From Vampirovibrio sp. (GTDB taxonomy: Bacteria > Cyanobacteriota > Vampirovibrionia > Vampirovibrionales > JAJTHC01), in NCBI GenBank assembly GCA_024998755.1, contig JACEUU010000002.1:416045-480044 (forward strand): 64,000 nt of DNA, given 5' to 3'. The translations under genes and the position numbers were made by a program. The notes below the pieces were generated by a model. It worked only from the letters and a program-made list of their open reading frames with translations. It made no database searches and was not told the DNA's origin. Positions 1 to 8,430 of this stretch are shown one piece after another (the stretch's first letter is position 1; every line of letters starts with the position of its first letter).

Positions 1-86
1 TAGTATTCATAGTATTTAATAATAGCGTGGAAAAGTAGTCTTGTCATCACCTTTTATAAAAAAGAAGTAAACCACAGAAAGAATTC

Positions 87-232
87 ATACCCATTCACAG
101 ATTGAATGTCGTTAGATGGAGACTAGGCACCAGTAAGTTAAAAACCGCAGGAGTACAGAGACGTACTTTGAGGATTTTTAACTTGCTGGTAACAACGTAT
201 ACGCTGACGCCATTTAAACTGTAAATGGGTAT
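87..232. repeat. MITE-like element A with terminal inverted repeats
   Basis: The ends are ATACCCATTCACAG (87-100) and CTGTAAATGGGTAT (219-232), an inverted repeat with one mismatch. The reverse complement of the interior aligns along most of its length with the element at 53903-54048, including the stretches GCGTCAGCGT and GTGCCTAGT. A second, internal inverted repeat (AGTTAAAAA near 136 against TTTTTAACT near 175) would give a long hairpin. It has no coding capacity. It lies upstream of fliG; the remaining bases of 1-342 hold nothing recognisable. Confidence 0.75.
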
Positions 233-342
233 CAAACAAGTGTGGGAAGTTTAACCTAACAAGCTACCCAAAACATGACAATAGGCTTAAACTAAGTGTA
301 TAAACCCTTATTTTTTAATCGAGAAAGAAATACAATAAAACC

Positions 343-1398
343 ATGATGATGATGAGTAGCGTCAGACGACGGGGTAAAGAAGTAGATTCTATTACAGATT
401 TAACGACGCTTCAAAAAGTAGCTTCTTTATTTATAGCTTTAGGACCTCACAAGTCTGCGGGAATATTAAAGTTTTTTCCTGAAGAACATATGGTAGAACG
501 GCTTGCGTTTGAAATTGCATCAATGCAGAAGCTAAAACCTGAAATTTTAGCTCAAATAATTAGCGAATTTTATGTGCTTTTTGAAGCACAAGGCTATATT
601 GTTTCTGGTGGTATTGGGTATGCCAAAGAAATATTGTCTGATTCGTTTGGCGATGAAGCTGCGACAAAAATTATGGATAGGCTGATTGCGAATATGCAAA
701 GCACGCCGTTTGATTTTTTCAACAAAGCAGACCCCAGCCAATTGGCCTCTTCATTCCAAAACGAAAACCCTCAACTGGTTTCGTTAGTTTTGGCGTATTT
801 AAAGCCACAACGTTCTGCAGCGGTACTTTCATGCCTTTCGCCAGAAATGCAGGTAGAAGTAGCTAGTAGAATTGCAGATATGGATAGAACCAATCCAGAT
901 GTATTACGTGAGGTTGAATTAATTTTAGAGTCCAAATTCTCATCGGTTATGACGGCAGACTTTAGTGTGGCTGGTGGTGTAGAATCGTTGGCAGATATTT
1001 TGAACTACTCCGATAGAACCACTGAAAAAGCCATTATGGATAACATTGAAATGAAAGACCCTGAAATGGCTGAACACGTTCGGGAACTGATGTTTGTGTT
1101 TGATGATATTTACAAATTGGATAACCGTTCAATTCAACGTATTTTACGAGAAGTTGAAACAAAGGATTTGGCTTTGGCTCTTAAAGGTGCAAAAGACGAA
1201 GTAAAAGAAACGGTTTACAATAATATGTCTGAACGGGCAACAGCCATGCTAAAAGATGATATGGATTATATGGGGGCGGTTCGTGCTAAAGATGTGCAGG
1301 AAAAACAGACCTATATTGTTGGCATTATTCGTACCTTAGAAAGTGCGGGAGAAATTCAAGTAGCTAGAACAGAAGAAGAAGATAATTTTATTAGCTAA
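343..1398 (+). CDS. fliG: Flagellar motor switch protein FliG
   Basis: FliG is the rotor protein that couples stator torque to the flagellar C ring and sets rotation direction. At 351 residues it has the usual family length (about 330-350). The middle domain carries ENPQ (141-144), a form of the EHPQ motif, followed by a helix rich in Leu and Val. The C-terminal domain has GGVESLADILN (211-221) and MFVFDDI (250-256), and the charged segment that contacts MotA follows. The reading frame opens with four consecutive ATG codons and no strong Shine-Dalgarno, so the exact start among them is open. fliH follows after a 48-nt gap, so this is probably part of a larger flagellar operon; upstream fliF would be expected but is not in the window. 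Confidence 0.95.
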   Translation: MMMMSSVRRRGKEVDSITDLTTLQKVASLFIALGPHKSAGILKFFPEEHMVERLAFEIASMQKLKPEILAQIISEFYVLFEAQGYIVSGGIGYAKEILSDSFGDEAATKIMDRLIANMQSTPFDFFNKADPSQLASSFQNENPQLVSLVLAYLKPQRSAAVLSCLSPEMQVEVASRIADMDRTNPDVLREVELILESKFSSVMTADFSVAGGVESLADILNYSDRTTEKAIMDNIEMKDPEMAEHVRELMFVFDDIYKLDNRSIQRILREVETKDLALALKGAKDEVKETVYNNMSERATAMLKDDMDYMGAVRAKDVQEKQTYIVGIIRTLESAGEIQVARTEEEDNFIS

Positions 1399-1446
1399 CA
1401 GCAGTCAATAAAAATCAACCTTATCAATAGGATAAATTGAAGCACT

Positions 1447-2331
1447 ATGCCAGATCAACGTCATCCACAACCGCATCAGGGTAATGACTATCCACCAGCA
1501 GCTACTAAGCAACATAGCTTAGTAAAGCAGGGCTACGTTCAAGTGGGTAATCCTGTTACATTAAATTCAATTAACCCCTACGAAAAAGAAGTGCTTGATA
1601 AATTTCAACACTGCGTTTGGGAAGCTGAAGAACAAGCGAGGCAAGTTATTGAATCGTCACAGGCAAATGCAGATGCATTGGAAGAAAAGGCTAGAAACAG
1701 GGCGTTGGAATTGATAGAAAAGGCACATCAAAAAGCGGCAGAAATTGAAGATGCTGCCCTAGCGAAACAAGCACAAATAGAAACGGACTCTCAAGAACAG
1801 GGATTTCAGGCAGGTTTTGATGCAGGCTTGGCTTCAGGTTATGAAACAGCAGGGCAGGAAACGCTCGACCTGCTAAATAGTGCGAAAAAAATCCAAGAAT
1901 TAGCGTATCAAACACAACATCGTATTTTAAAAGAATTGAAACAAGAAGCTTTAGTGCTGATGGAACACGTCCTTAAACAAACGGGTTATTTGGCTTGGCA
2001 AACCGCCCCTACGCAATTTATGGCTAACCAGTGGGAATCTGCTTTAGAAGCATTAAAGTTAACGGGGAAAGTAACCGTTGTACTACATCCCCACCACTTA
2101 GAACTACTTCAAAATTTTCATCCATCCATTGAATCCACCTTGGCAGATTGTACTCGGTTTCAATTCCAAACAGATAGTCAATTAGCGTTAGATGCTTGTT
2201 ATTTAATTAGTTCTGAAGGCTGTTTTGATATTTCCTTCCCAGCCCAAGTACACAGTGCAATTGGTAACTTAGCCCACGAAGCCCCAACACCTAGCTGTTT
2301 TCTCAATATTGATAGCAATGACAATAGTTAA
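1447..2331 (+). CDS. fliH: Flagellar export apparatus regulator FliH-like protein
   Basis: Protein of 294 residues directly downstream of fliG, the usual position of fliH (ATPase FliI regulator of the flagellar type III export machine). It has a disordered Gln/Pro-rich N-terminus. A long charged helix (about residues 60-130) follows, with a Gly-rich patch (GFQAGFDAGLASGYETAGQE) resembling the GxxxG repeats of FliH. The C-terminal globular half is FliH/V-ATPase-E-like. Sequence identity in this family is low, so the call rests on helix pattern plus position. fliI is not found downstream: the next gene is on the other strand, so the flagellar cluster ends or is split here. Confidence 0.8.
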   Translation: MPDQRHPQPHQGNDYPPAATKQHSLVKQGYVQVGNPVTLNSINPYEKEVLDKFQHCVWEAEEQARQVIESSQANADALEEKARNRALELIEKAHQKAAEIEDAALAKQAQIETDSQEQGFQAGFDAGLASGYETAGQETLDLLNSAKKIQELAYQTQHRILKELKQEALVLMEHVLKQTGYLAWQTAPTQFMANQWESALEALKLTGKVTVVLHPHHLELLQNFHPSIESTLADCTRFQFQTDSQLALDACYLISSEGCFDISFPAQVHSAIGNLAHEAPTPSCFLNIDSNDNS

Positions 2332-2363
2332 TCGTTTTTTTTAAAAAACTGCATCAAAAAGGA

Positions 2364-2708
2364 CTAATTTAATAAGGCAAGTGCTTCCTCTTCAGTTTCA
2401 ACTACTGAAAGAATCGTCGTTAATCTCGTTAATTGAATCAACTGCAAAACGGTGGAATTAGGATTTATCAACACCAAAGTGCCTCCTAATTCTTTGCAAA
2501 GTTTTAAAATAGATAAAATGCTAGCTAAGCCGAATGAATCCATATGGTTAATTCTAGATAAATTTAATATAACATTATGCATTTTATTTGTTAGCAATTC
2601 TGCTGCTTTTCTTTTTAATTGGCTTGCTGTTGAAGCTTCATAAACAGAGACAACAGGCGTCAATAAAAAAGTAGAAGATGATGCTTGTGCAAATTTTAAT
2701 TCATTCAT
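2364..2708 (-). CDS. STAS-domain protein (anti-sigma factor antagonist type)
   Basis: A single STAS domain, the fold of SpoIIAA/RsbV antagonists that bind anti-sigma kinases and are switched by Ser phosphorylation. The segment NVILNLSRINHMDSFGLASI contains the characteristic strand followed by D-S-x-G, where the Ser is the usual phosphorylation site. ATG at 2708 (MNELKF) is preferred; an upstream TTG at 2732 is possible but poorly spaced. It follows ftsX by 26 nt and is probably cotranscribed with ftsE and ftsX. No partner kinase lies in the window, so its pathway is unknown. A lipid-asymmetry MlaB-type role is also possible for single STAS proteins. Confidence 0.8.
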   Translation of the reverse strand: MNELKFAQASSSTFLLTPVVSVYEASTASQLKRKAAELLTNKMHNVILNLSRINHMDSFGLASILSILKLCKELGGTLVLINPNSTVLQLIQLTRLTTILSVVETEEEALALLN

Positions 2709-2734
2709 AAAAACAGAAAAGCTCCTAGCCAATA

Positions 2735-3634
2735 CTATATCTTTAAGTATTTTCGCATAGAAAGAATCGCTCCGCTTCCCCCAACCAACGTACCTATGGC
2801 AACCATTAACGCCATTGCCATGGTTAAATGGTTGGTATTGCTCACCAAATGGAAGAAGGAAAACGCTTGATGACTGTACCCTTCAACAAAAGAAACCGGG
2901 AAATAGGCAATAAACGCACCTAACAACCCGTACAGAATACCTTGGAATAAAAAGGGTAACCGAATATACCAGTTCGCAATACCCATCATGCGTAAAATTT
3001 CAATTTCTCTGCCTCGGGCTTGAATCAGCAAACTAAGAGTATTTGAGATAATAAACAACGTTAAAACACCTAAAAAGACGGTGAAAAACGACCCAAAGAT
3101 TGAAAGCCCTTTGGCAATGGCTTGAATTTTTTTCAGTACTTCAAACGGATACTTAACCGCCTGAATCCCTTCAACCGTTGCCAAGCCTTGTTTTAAGGCA
3201 GGTACTTCAGCAGGGCTGGTAGGTTGAATATGAATAGTGTTGGGTAAAGGGTTTTGAATTTCAGGGAAATCAGGATAGGAACTCCGCATTTTTTCCCACG
3301 CATCTTGTTTGGTAACAACACTAATTGATGCCACTTGGGGTAAGGCTTCTAAATCTTCTTGAACGTCGTTAATATCGGCAGAATCTTTCAGATAAATAGA
3401 CATTTCCATGTTTGTACCCAATGTTGAAACGAAGGTTTTTGATTGTTCAACCAACAAAAATAACGACCCAAAAATCGTTAAAATTGAAGCCATGGTAATC
3501 ACAATAAGCACATTCATCCAGCCGGTTCTACTAAAGCCACCGATGGTTTCCAACCCAACCCGCTGAGCAATTCTTAAATCCCTCAACACTTCAAATATCA
3601 TATTAGCGAAAGTTGTTTGTACAACGTTTGACAT
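2735..3634 (-). CDS. ftsX: Cell division protein FtsX (permease of the FtsEX complex)
   Basis: FtsX is an inner-membrane subunit that, with the ATPase FtsE, transmits ATP-driven movement to periplasmic murein hydrolase activators at the septum. The 299-residue protein has a cytoplasmic N-terminus, a first membrane segment (about 43-65), a large extracytoplasmic domain (about 66-170) that would bind the activator, then three more membrane segments with the conserved REIEILRMMGI stretch near residue 212. It lies 49 nt downstream of ftsE. An EnvC-like coiled-coil M23 protein is encoded at 7192-8418 and is a natural partner. Confidence 0.93.
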   Translation of the reverse strand: MSNVVQTTFANMIFEVLRDLRIAQRVGLETIGGFSRTGWMNVLIVITMASILTIFGSLFLLVEQSKTFVSTLGTNMEMSIYLKDSADINDVQEDLEALPQVASISVVTKQDAWEKMRSSYPDFPEIQNPLPNTIHIQPTSPAEVPALKQGLATVEGIQAVKYPFEVLKKIQAIAKGLSIFGSFFTVFLGVLTLFIISNTLSLLIQARGREIEILRMMGIANWYIRLPFLFQGILYGLLGAFIAYFPVSFVEGYSHQAFSFFHLVSNTNHLTMAMALMVAIGTLVGGSGAILSMRKYLKI

Positions 3635-3683
3635 AACCTAATTCCCTAAATTAATGCTGTTACTAATTGAACGCTATGACTGC

Positions 3684-4406
3684 TTACGTCCCTAAATTGT
3701 AGTTCGCCATAATGGCGGCTTCGCTGGGTAAATTATTTAAAATACCATCTGCCACTAACTGTCCATCTGCAATGGCAATAACCCGTTTTTGCATTTGTTC
3801 AACAATGGTTAGGTTGTGGGTTGAAATTAAAATGGTCGTACCACGCTGATTAATTTGTTCCAGCAACGCCATAATTTCAACGGAACTTTGAGGGTCTAAA
3901 TTCCCTGTCGGTTCATCTGCAATTACTAATCTAGGGCCATTAACAATGGCTCTGGCAATACCTACACGTTGCTGTTCACCACCAGAAAGTTCTTCGGGAA
4001 CGGCATCCACTTTATCTAGCAAGCCGACCACTTTTAACGCACCAATCACTCGCCGACGCACTTCAGCAGGAGGCATTCCCAAGGCTCTTAGGACGTAAGC
4101 TACGTTATCAAAAGCAGTTTGGCGGGGTAGTAATTTAAAATCTTGAAAGATAATGCCCATACCTCTTCTTAACAAGGGTACTTTTCGATTAGACAACGAC
4201 GCTAAATTCACCCCATCTAACGAAACGTCGCCTTCTGAGGTAATTTCTTCGCGATAAATTAACTTGAGAATAGTTGATTTGCCTGCCCCTGAAGCCCCTA
4301 CCAGAAAGCAAAAATCCCCAGGTTCAATTAAAAACGACACATTGCGTAAGGCTTCAACTGCTCCGTAGCGTTTGCTCACTTGGTTAAATTCAATTTGAGA
4401 CATCAT
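3684..4406 (-). CDS. ftsE: Cell division ATP-binding protein FtsE
   Basis: ABC-type ATPase of the FtsEX complex, 240 residues. Visible motifs: Walker A GASGAGKST (about 37-45), Q-loop in IFQDFKLLPRQ, signature LSGGEQQRVGIARAI, Walker B LVIADEPTG and the switch His in ISTHN. The FQDFKLL sequence is typical of FtsE rather than of LolD. The gene starts with two ATG codons. It precedes ftsX on the same strand, and the order ftsE-ftsX-STAS suggests one transcript starting in the 4407-4610 gap. Confidence 0.95.
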   Translation of the reverse strand: MMSQIEFNQVSKRYGAVEALRNVSFLIEPGDFCFLVGASGAGKSTILKLIYREEITSEGDVSLDGVNLASLSNRKVPLLRRGMGIIFQDFKLLPRQTAFDNVAYVLRALGMPPAEVRRRVIGALKVVGLLDKVDAVPEELSGGEQQRVGIARAIVNGPRLVIADEPTGNLDPQSSVEIMALLEQINQRGTTILISTHNLTIVEQMQKRVIAIADGQLVADGILNNLPSEAAIMANYNLGT

Positions 4407-4480
4407 ATTATCATATTCTTTCTATTATTTTTCCAATGTTTTGATAATAGTGGGCTGGTGGTGCAGATTCTAGGAATGAG

Positions 4481-4530
4481 GAACGGAAAACCGGAGTGTA
4501 CTCTATAGTACATGAGGATTTGTTGATTGT
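4481..4530. repeat. Degenerate relic related to MITE A/B interior
   Basis: Within the 204-bp gap between glyS and ftsE, a stretch resembles the interior of the MITEs at 87-232 and 53903-54048: an AAAACCG-GAGT block, a GTAC pair and TGAGGATTT in the same order. No terminal repeats were found around it. The ftsE promoter should lie in this gap but no clear -35/-10 pair was identified. Confidence 0.4.
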
Positions 4531-4610
4531 CTTACAATCATTCTACCAAAGGTAGAAAATACCGAAAATGACAACGAAGATGCCCATCAGAGCGGTATTA
4601 ACACGAACAT

Positions 4611-6746
4611 TTAACCTTGTAGAAGGCTAAGCTTACCCCACTGCTGGCAATAATGGGCGTGTAAAATACTTAAAAGCGTATATCTGTTTTGACGAACCGC
4701 TAAATTATCGTCGTTTACCATGACTGATTCAAAAAACAATTCCACCACGGCAGTTAAACTTTGAATGGAAGTAGAACCAGCCAACACGGCTTTAGTTTGT
4801 GATAATAAGGCTTTATCGGCTTCATGAACCAAAGCCGGCTCATGAATATCTGCCAGCTTGGCGTTTTCAATGTACTTAGCCCCTAGCATTTTATCAATAC
4901 GTTTTGCGGGTTCAACAAGGGATTTTAAGGTTTCGGCTTGAGCGGTATCCGTTACTAACGCATTTAAGGCGTCTGTTTTTTTGATTGCTTGCGTTAAGTT
5001 TTCAAACGGGCTAACGGTGGCTAAAACGGCGTCTAGCACATCAAACCGAACACCTTTTTCTTGAAGCACAATCGTTTTTAATCGTTGTAGCATAAAAGTT
5101 TCAACCAAATCCCATGTGGTTTCAAACGATTCTTGAACCAGCGAACCCAATACGCCATAAACCCCATGGCACACCATTTTTAGGTTAATTGGTAACTGGT
5201 GTTCCAAAATGGTTAGTAACACCCCATTCACCAACCTGCGTAACCCTAGTGGGTCTTTCGAACCTGTGGGTAACTTCGTTTTGGTTTGGCTGAATAAGGC
5301 AACCAACGTGTCTAATTTATCGGCTAGGCTTAACACAATACCTGTAGGGTGTTGCGGCAAGTCATCGCCTTGAAAGCGAGGTAAATACTGTTCAAATAAG
5401 CCAATAGCAACGGCTTCAGGCAACCCTTGTTTTAATGCGTAATGGTAGCCCACTTCGCCTTGCAATTCGGTTAATTCAAACACCATTTGCGTTACTAAAT
5501 CCGTTTTGCTCAAGGTGGCAACCGTTTCTAAACTTGGCAAAATTGATGATTCATACCCCAAGGCTTGTTGAAAAATGGGCATCAATTGCTTTAGCCGTTC
5601 GGTTTTATCTAACAACATACCCAAGCCTTTTTGGAAGGTAACCCCTGCCAGTTTTGGTAATTTCGCTTCGAGTGGTTCCTTCGTGTCTTCTTCAAAGAAA
5701 AATTGGGCATCTTGAAACCGAGCCTGCAATACTCGCTGGTTACCGGCAACCATGTTAGCACCGAAAGCAGGGTCTGCATTAATGACACATAAGAAATTGG
5801 GTAGCAATTCCCCAGTTGTTGCATTGACCAAGGGAAAATATCGCTGATGAGCCTTCATCACGGTAATTAGCACAGGTCGTGGAATGGGCAAGAAACTAGC
5901 ATCAAATGAGCCCACCACAACGGAGGGAGCTTCTACAATGACGCTAACGTAATCTAGCAATTCGGGGTCAATAACCACGGTACCACCGAACGTTTTGGCT
6001 TGGGCGTGAAGTTGGTCTGTAATCGCTTTTTTTCTGTCTTCTACGGATAAAATGACTTTACCGATTGTTGGCAAGGTCTCAAGGTAATTACTGATGCCCG
6101 AAACCTCAAATGAGGCCTTCCCCAATACCCGATGCCCGTGCGTAAGCCCAGCAGAAATAAGCGTTTCCGCTCCTAATTCCAGCGAAACTGGCAACAATTC
6201 ATCATTCCAAAGTGAAAGCAACCACCGAATAGGGCGTGGGAAGGTTTTAGTGTTATGTGCCCACCGCATAAATCTAGCCCCTTGTAGGCTCATAACACAG
6301 TCTAAAACCAAGGTAGCAATGAGGCTTTTAACCGCTTGCCCAGCCACTGTTTTTTTCAATAGCCAATAGGCTTCGGCCCCCATGGTTACAGTTTCACAAT
6401 CCGTTAAAGTGGCGTTGTTTTTCTTTAAAAAGCCTTGCCCTACGGGGGTTAGTTGCCCCGTGGCATCTACGGCTAATTTCAGCGGAGGCCCTTTGGTTTC
6501 CACCACGGAAGCCGCGGTTTCTTCGGGTAAGCCGGTTATTAACACAACAATTCTTCGGGGGGTATGTTCCACTAAAATGGTTTGAAATAGAATGTTTTTT
6601 TCGGTCAATGCCTTTTCTACAAGGTCTTTTAAGGCAGATTCTACACTGAGAAGAAACGAGGGTGGCAGTTCTTCGCAACCTACTTCAAGTAGGTAAGACT
6701 GGGGTGATAAGGTTGATACTATTGGCATAACTGGGTGCATTCTCAT
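4611..6746 (-). CDS. glyS: Glycine--tRNA ligase beta subunit
   Basis: Beta subunit of the bacterial alpha2-beta2 glycyl-tRNA synthetase, which charges tRNA-Gly. It is 711 residues, close to the family's usual 690. The N-terminus has the family hallmark LLEVGCEELPPSF, followed by TPRRIVVLI, GPPLKLA, the FMRWAHNTKTFPRPIRWLLS block and the HQRYFPL block. The C-terminal part resembles the DALR/HD-type tRNA-binding region (FFESVMVND). The alpha subunit gene glyQ is not adjacent. The upstream neighbour is a structured repeat (6899-7110), so its promoter lies near 6750-6900. Start at 6746; an internal ATG 5 codons later is possible. Confidence 0.95.
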   Translation of the reverse strand: MRMHPVMPIVSTLSPQSYLLEVGCEELPPSFLLSVESALKDLVEKALTEKNILFQTILVEHTPRRIVVLITGLPEETAASVVETKGPPLKLAVDATGQLTPVGQGFLKKNNATLTDCETVTMGAEAYWLLKKTVAGQAVKSLIATLVLDCVMSLQGARFMRWAHNTKTFPRPIRWLLSLWNDELLPVSLELGAETLISAGLTHGHRVLGKASFEVSGISNYLETLPTIGKVILSVEDRKKAITDQLHAQAKTFGGTVVIDPELLDYVSVIVEAPSVVVGSFDASFLPIPRPVLITVMKAHQRYFPLVNATTGELLPNFLCVINADPAFGANMVAGNQRVLQARFQDAQFFFEEDTKEPLEAKLPKLAGVTFQKGLGMLLDKTERLKQLMPIFQQALGYESSILPSLETVATLSKTDLVTQMVFELTELQGEVGYHYALKQGLPEAVAIGLFEQYLPRFQGDDLPQHPTGIVLSLADKLDTLVALFSQTKTKLPTGSKDPLGLRRLVNGVLLTILEHQLPINLKMVCHGVYGVLGSLVQESFETTWDLVETFMLQRLKTIVLQEKGVRFDVLDAVLATVSPFENLTQAIKKTDALNALVTDTAQAETLKSLVEPAKRIDKMLGAKYIENAKLADIHEPALVHEADKALLSQTKAVLAGSTSIQSLTAVVELFFESVMVNDDNLAVRQNRYTLLSILHAHYCQQWGKLSLLQG

Positions 6747-6898
6747 CTAGTTTTTTAAAACAGGCAGAACAAAAATTATACTGCTATTGTTAAACAAACA
6801 GACCCAAAACGCTAGTAATTTTTGAAATAGTCGGTCTATGTCGTTAACTATGCTTCTGAATGCGGTATATTAATATTAAACCCCGTCTATAATTATAT

Positions 6899-7110
6899 GT
6901 TTCGAATCATAGGCAGTTGGGAACAGGCTGGTGCGAGCGTAGCGAAGCAGACCAATTAGGGAGCCTCTTTTGCTTCCGGTCAAGCCTGTTTTCAACGTGC
7001 TAACCAACCAATCAGCCCTTGAGAGGGGATTATTAAGGGGGCGTGGAGTCCCTTAATTTTGCGGGGGGTGTGGGGGTGGTCAAATACCACCCCCCATGAA
7101 GCCCTAGCAC
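6899..7110 (+). repeat. Structured repeat R1 (covarying core plus 3' hairpins)
   Basis: Copy 1 of a dispersed family. The 81-nt core is closed by a 14-bp helix, 6916-6929 (GTTGGGAACAGGCT) with 6983-6996 (AGCCTGTTTTCAAC), perfect if two G-U pairs are allowed. Inside are a small TGC...GCA hairpin with tandem G/A mismatches and a GACC/GGTC helix. Downstream come a GGGGGC-type hairpin and a GGGGTGGT/ACCACCCC hairpin ending near 7110. It sits between divergent glyS and the M23 peptidase gene. The remainder of 6747-7191 holds C8 and T8 homopolymer runs (7133-7148) and nothing coding. Confidence 0.85.
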
Positions 7111-7191
7111 TAAACGACAATCATTTCCGACACCCCCCCCTTTTTTTTCAATTTGTTAATGCTATTATAGAACTGTTTTTACCTGATTTGT

Positions 7192-8418
7192 TTGAAAGTT
7201 ACCTTCGTGATTTTTTCACTACTTCGTCAATTGAAGCCCTCTTTATTAGTCTTCTACACGTTACTATTTATCAGCCTAATGCCTTTGCACAGGATGGAAA
7301 CCAGCTGGTTTTCCCCGCAGGGCGGTGTTTGTCATGCAGAAGAAGAAACAGTCGTTTCAAAAGAAGCTTTGCGGTTGAAAAAACGTCAGTTAGATTTACG
7401 TCGTAAGCGGTTCAAAATGAAGCGGGTTGAAAACCTCAAAAAAGCGAAATACCATGAATCAAAACTGGTTGAAACGCAGATAGATTTATCTCGAACCGAA
7501 CGCAAGTTAGGCTATTTTCAAGGCGTTTATGGGCAAGCAAACCAAACCATTGGCGGGCTAAAAAAACAGTTAGATATTTCTGTGGGCGAAACCGCACGGC
7601 TTTCAACCCAAGCGGGCAAGCGGATGCGTAGCCTTTATATGGGTGAAAACGAAGGCTTTTTACAACTGCTTATTCAAAGTGAAAGCTTGATTGATTGGAT
7701 TGATAGAACTTACTATCAACAGCGAGTGTTAAAACAAGACAAACGCCTACTGCAAGAATTAAAAATGAAAACTCAAGCCCTTAACGCTCAAAAACATCGG
7801 CTTGAAGCCCAAAGGCAACTGTTGCAAAGTACCATTGGTCAAATTCAATCGTTGCAGGGGCAATTAAGTGTTCAAATGGGCGAAGAAGCCAAACTGAAGG
7901 ATAAATACCTGAACGACGCCAAATATTATGGGCAGTTGGAAGACCAACTTTATTCTCAATCGCAACAAATTAGTGGGATGATTGCCCGATTGCAAGTGGC
8001 TGCCAGTGCTTCGCCTGAAGTCATTAAAAAATCCACTGGGCGGTTTATGTGGCCCGTTTCGGGTAGAATTACTTCTGGGTTTGGGTATCGTCGGCACCCT
8101 ATTTTTGGCACGGTTAAACGCCATACGGGTATAGATATTTCCCGCCCCAACGGCACGCCTATTGCTGCGGCTGATGGGGGCAAAGTGGTCTTTGCAGGCT
8201 GGTATGGCGGGTATGGCAAAGCCGTGGTTATCGTCCACAAAAGCGGACTTTCCACCCTGTACGGGCATATGTCACGCATTAACGTGGGTACGGGGGCATT
8301 TGTTAGCAAGGGCGATAGAGTCGGGGCTGTAGGTTCAACCGGCTATTCTACGGGGGCTCACCTACACTTTGAAGTTCGGGTTAACGGACGCCCCGTCAAT
8401 CCGTTAGGTTATTTGTAA
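7192..8418 (+). CDS. EnvC-like murein hydrolase activator / M23 peptidase
   Basis: Probable periplasmic protein acting on peptidoglycan at division. It has a hydrophobic N-terminal segment (LLVFYTLLFISLMPL, signal-peptide or anchor), a long coiled coil (about residues 60-270, rich in K, Q, E and L), and a C-terminal LytM/M23 domain (about 285-408). The M23 zinc-ligand positions appear filled (HTGIDISRPNG and GAHLHFEVR), so unlike E. coli EnvC it may be catalytically active. This architecture is what FtsEX regulates, and ftsEX lies 3 kb away. The start is uncertain: TTG 7192 or GTG 7207. argC follows after 12 nt. Confidence 0.88.
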   Translation: MKVTFVIFSLLRQLKPSLLVFYTLLFISLMPLHRMETSWFSPQGGVCHAEEETVVSKEALRLKKRQLDLRRKRFKMKRVENLKKAKYHESKLVETQIDLSRTERKLGYFQGVYGQANQTIGGLKKQLDISVGETARLSTQAGKRMRSLYMGENEGFLQLLIQSESLIDWIDRTYYQQRVLKQDKRLLQELKMKTQALNAQKHRLEAQRQLLQSTIGQIQSLQGQLSVQMGEEAKLKDKYLNDAKYYGQLEDQLYSQSQQISGMIARLQVAASASPEVIKKSTGRFMWPVSGRITSGFGYRRHPIFGTVKRHTGIDISRPNGTPIAAADGGKVVFAGWYGGYGKAVVIVHKSGLSTLYGHMSRINVGTGAFVSKGDRVGAVGSTGYSTGAHLHFEVRVNGRPVNPLGYL

Positions 8419-8430
8419 AGGCTTGTTTGT

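Noticed and set aside
5435-6585. Several open frames of 60-90 codons opposite glyS
   Set aside because: They overlap a fully conserved gene and show no motif or ribosome site.
6899-7110. R elements as retron or IscB-type guide RNAs
   Set aside because: No reverse transcriptase or IscB/TnpB-like gene is near any copy; only a structured repeat can be supported.
7059-7406. 115-residue open frame overlapping the M23 gene start
   Set aside because: It begins in repeat R1 and continues out of frame through the peptidase gene; no family similarity.
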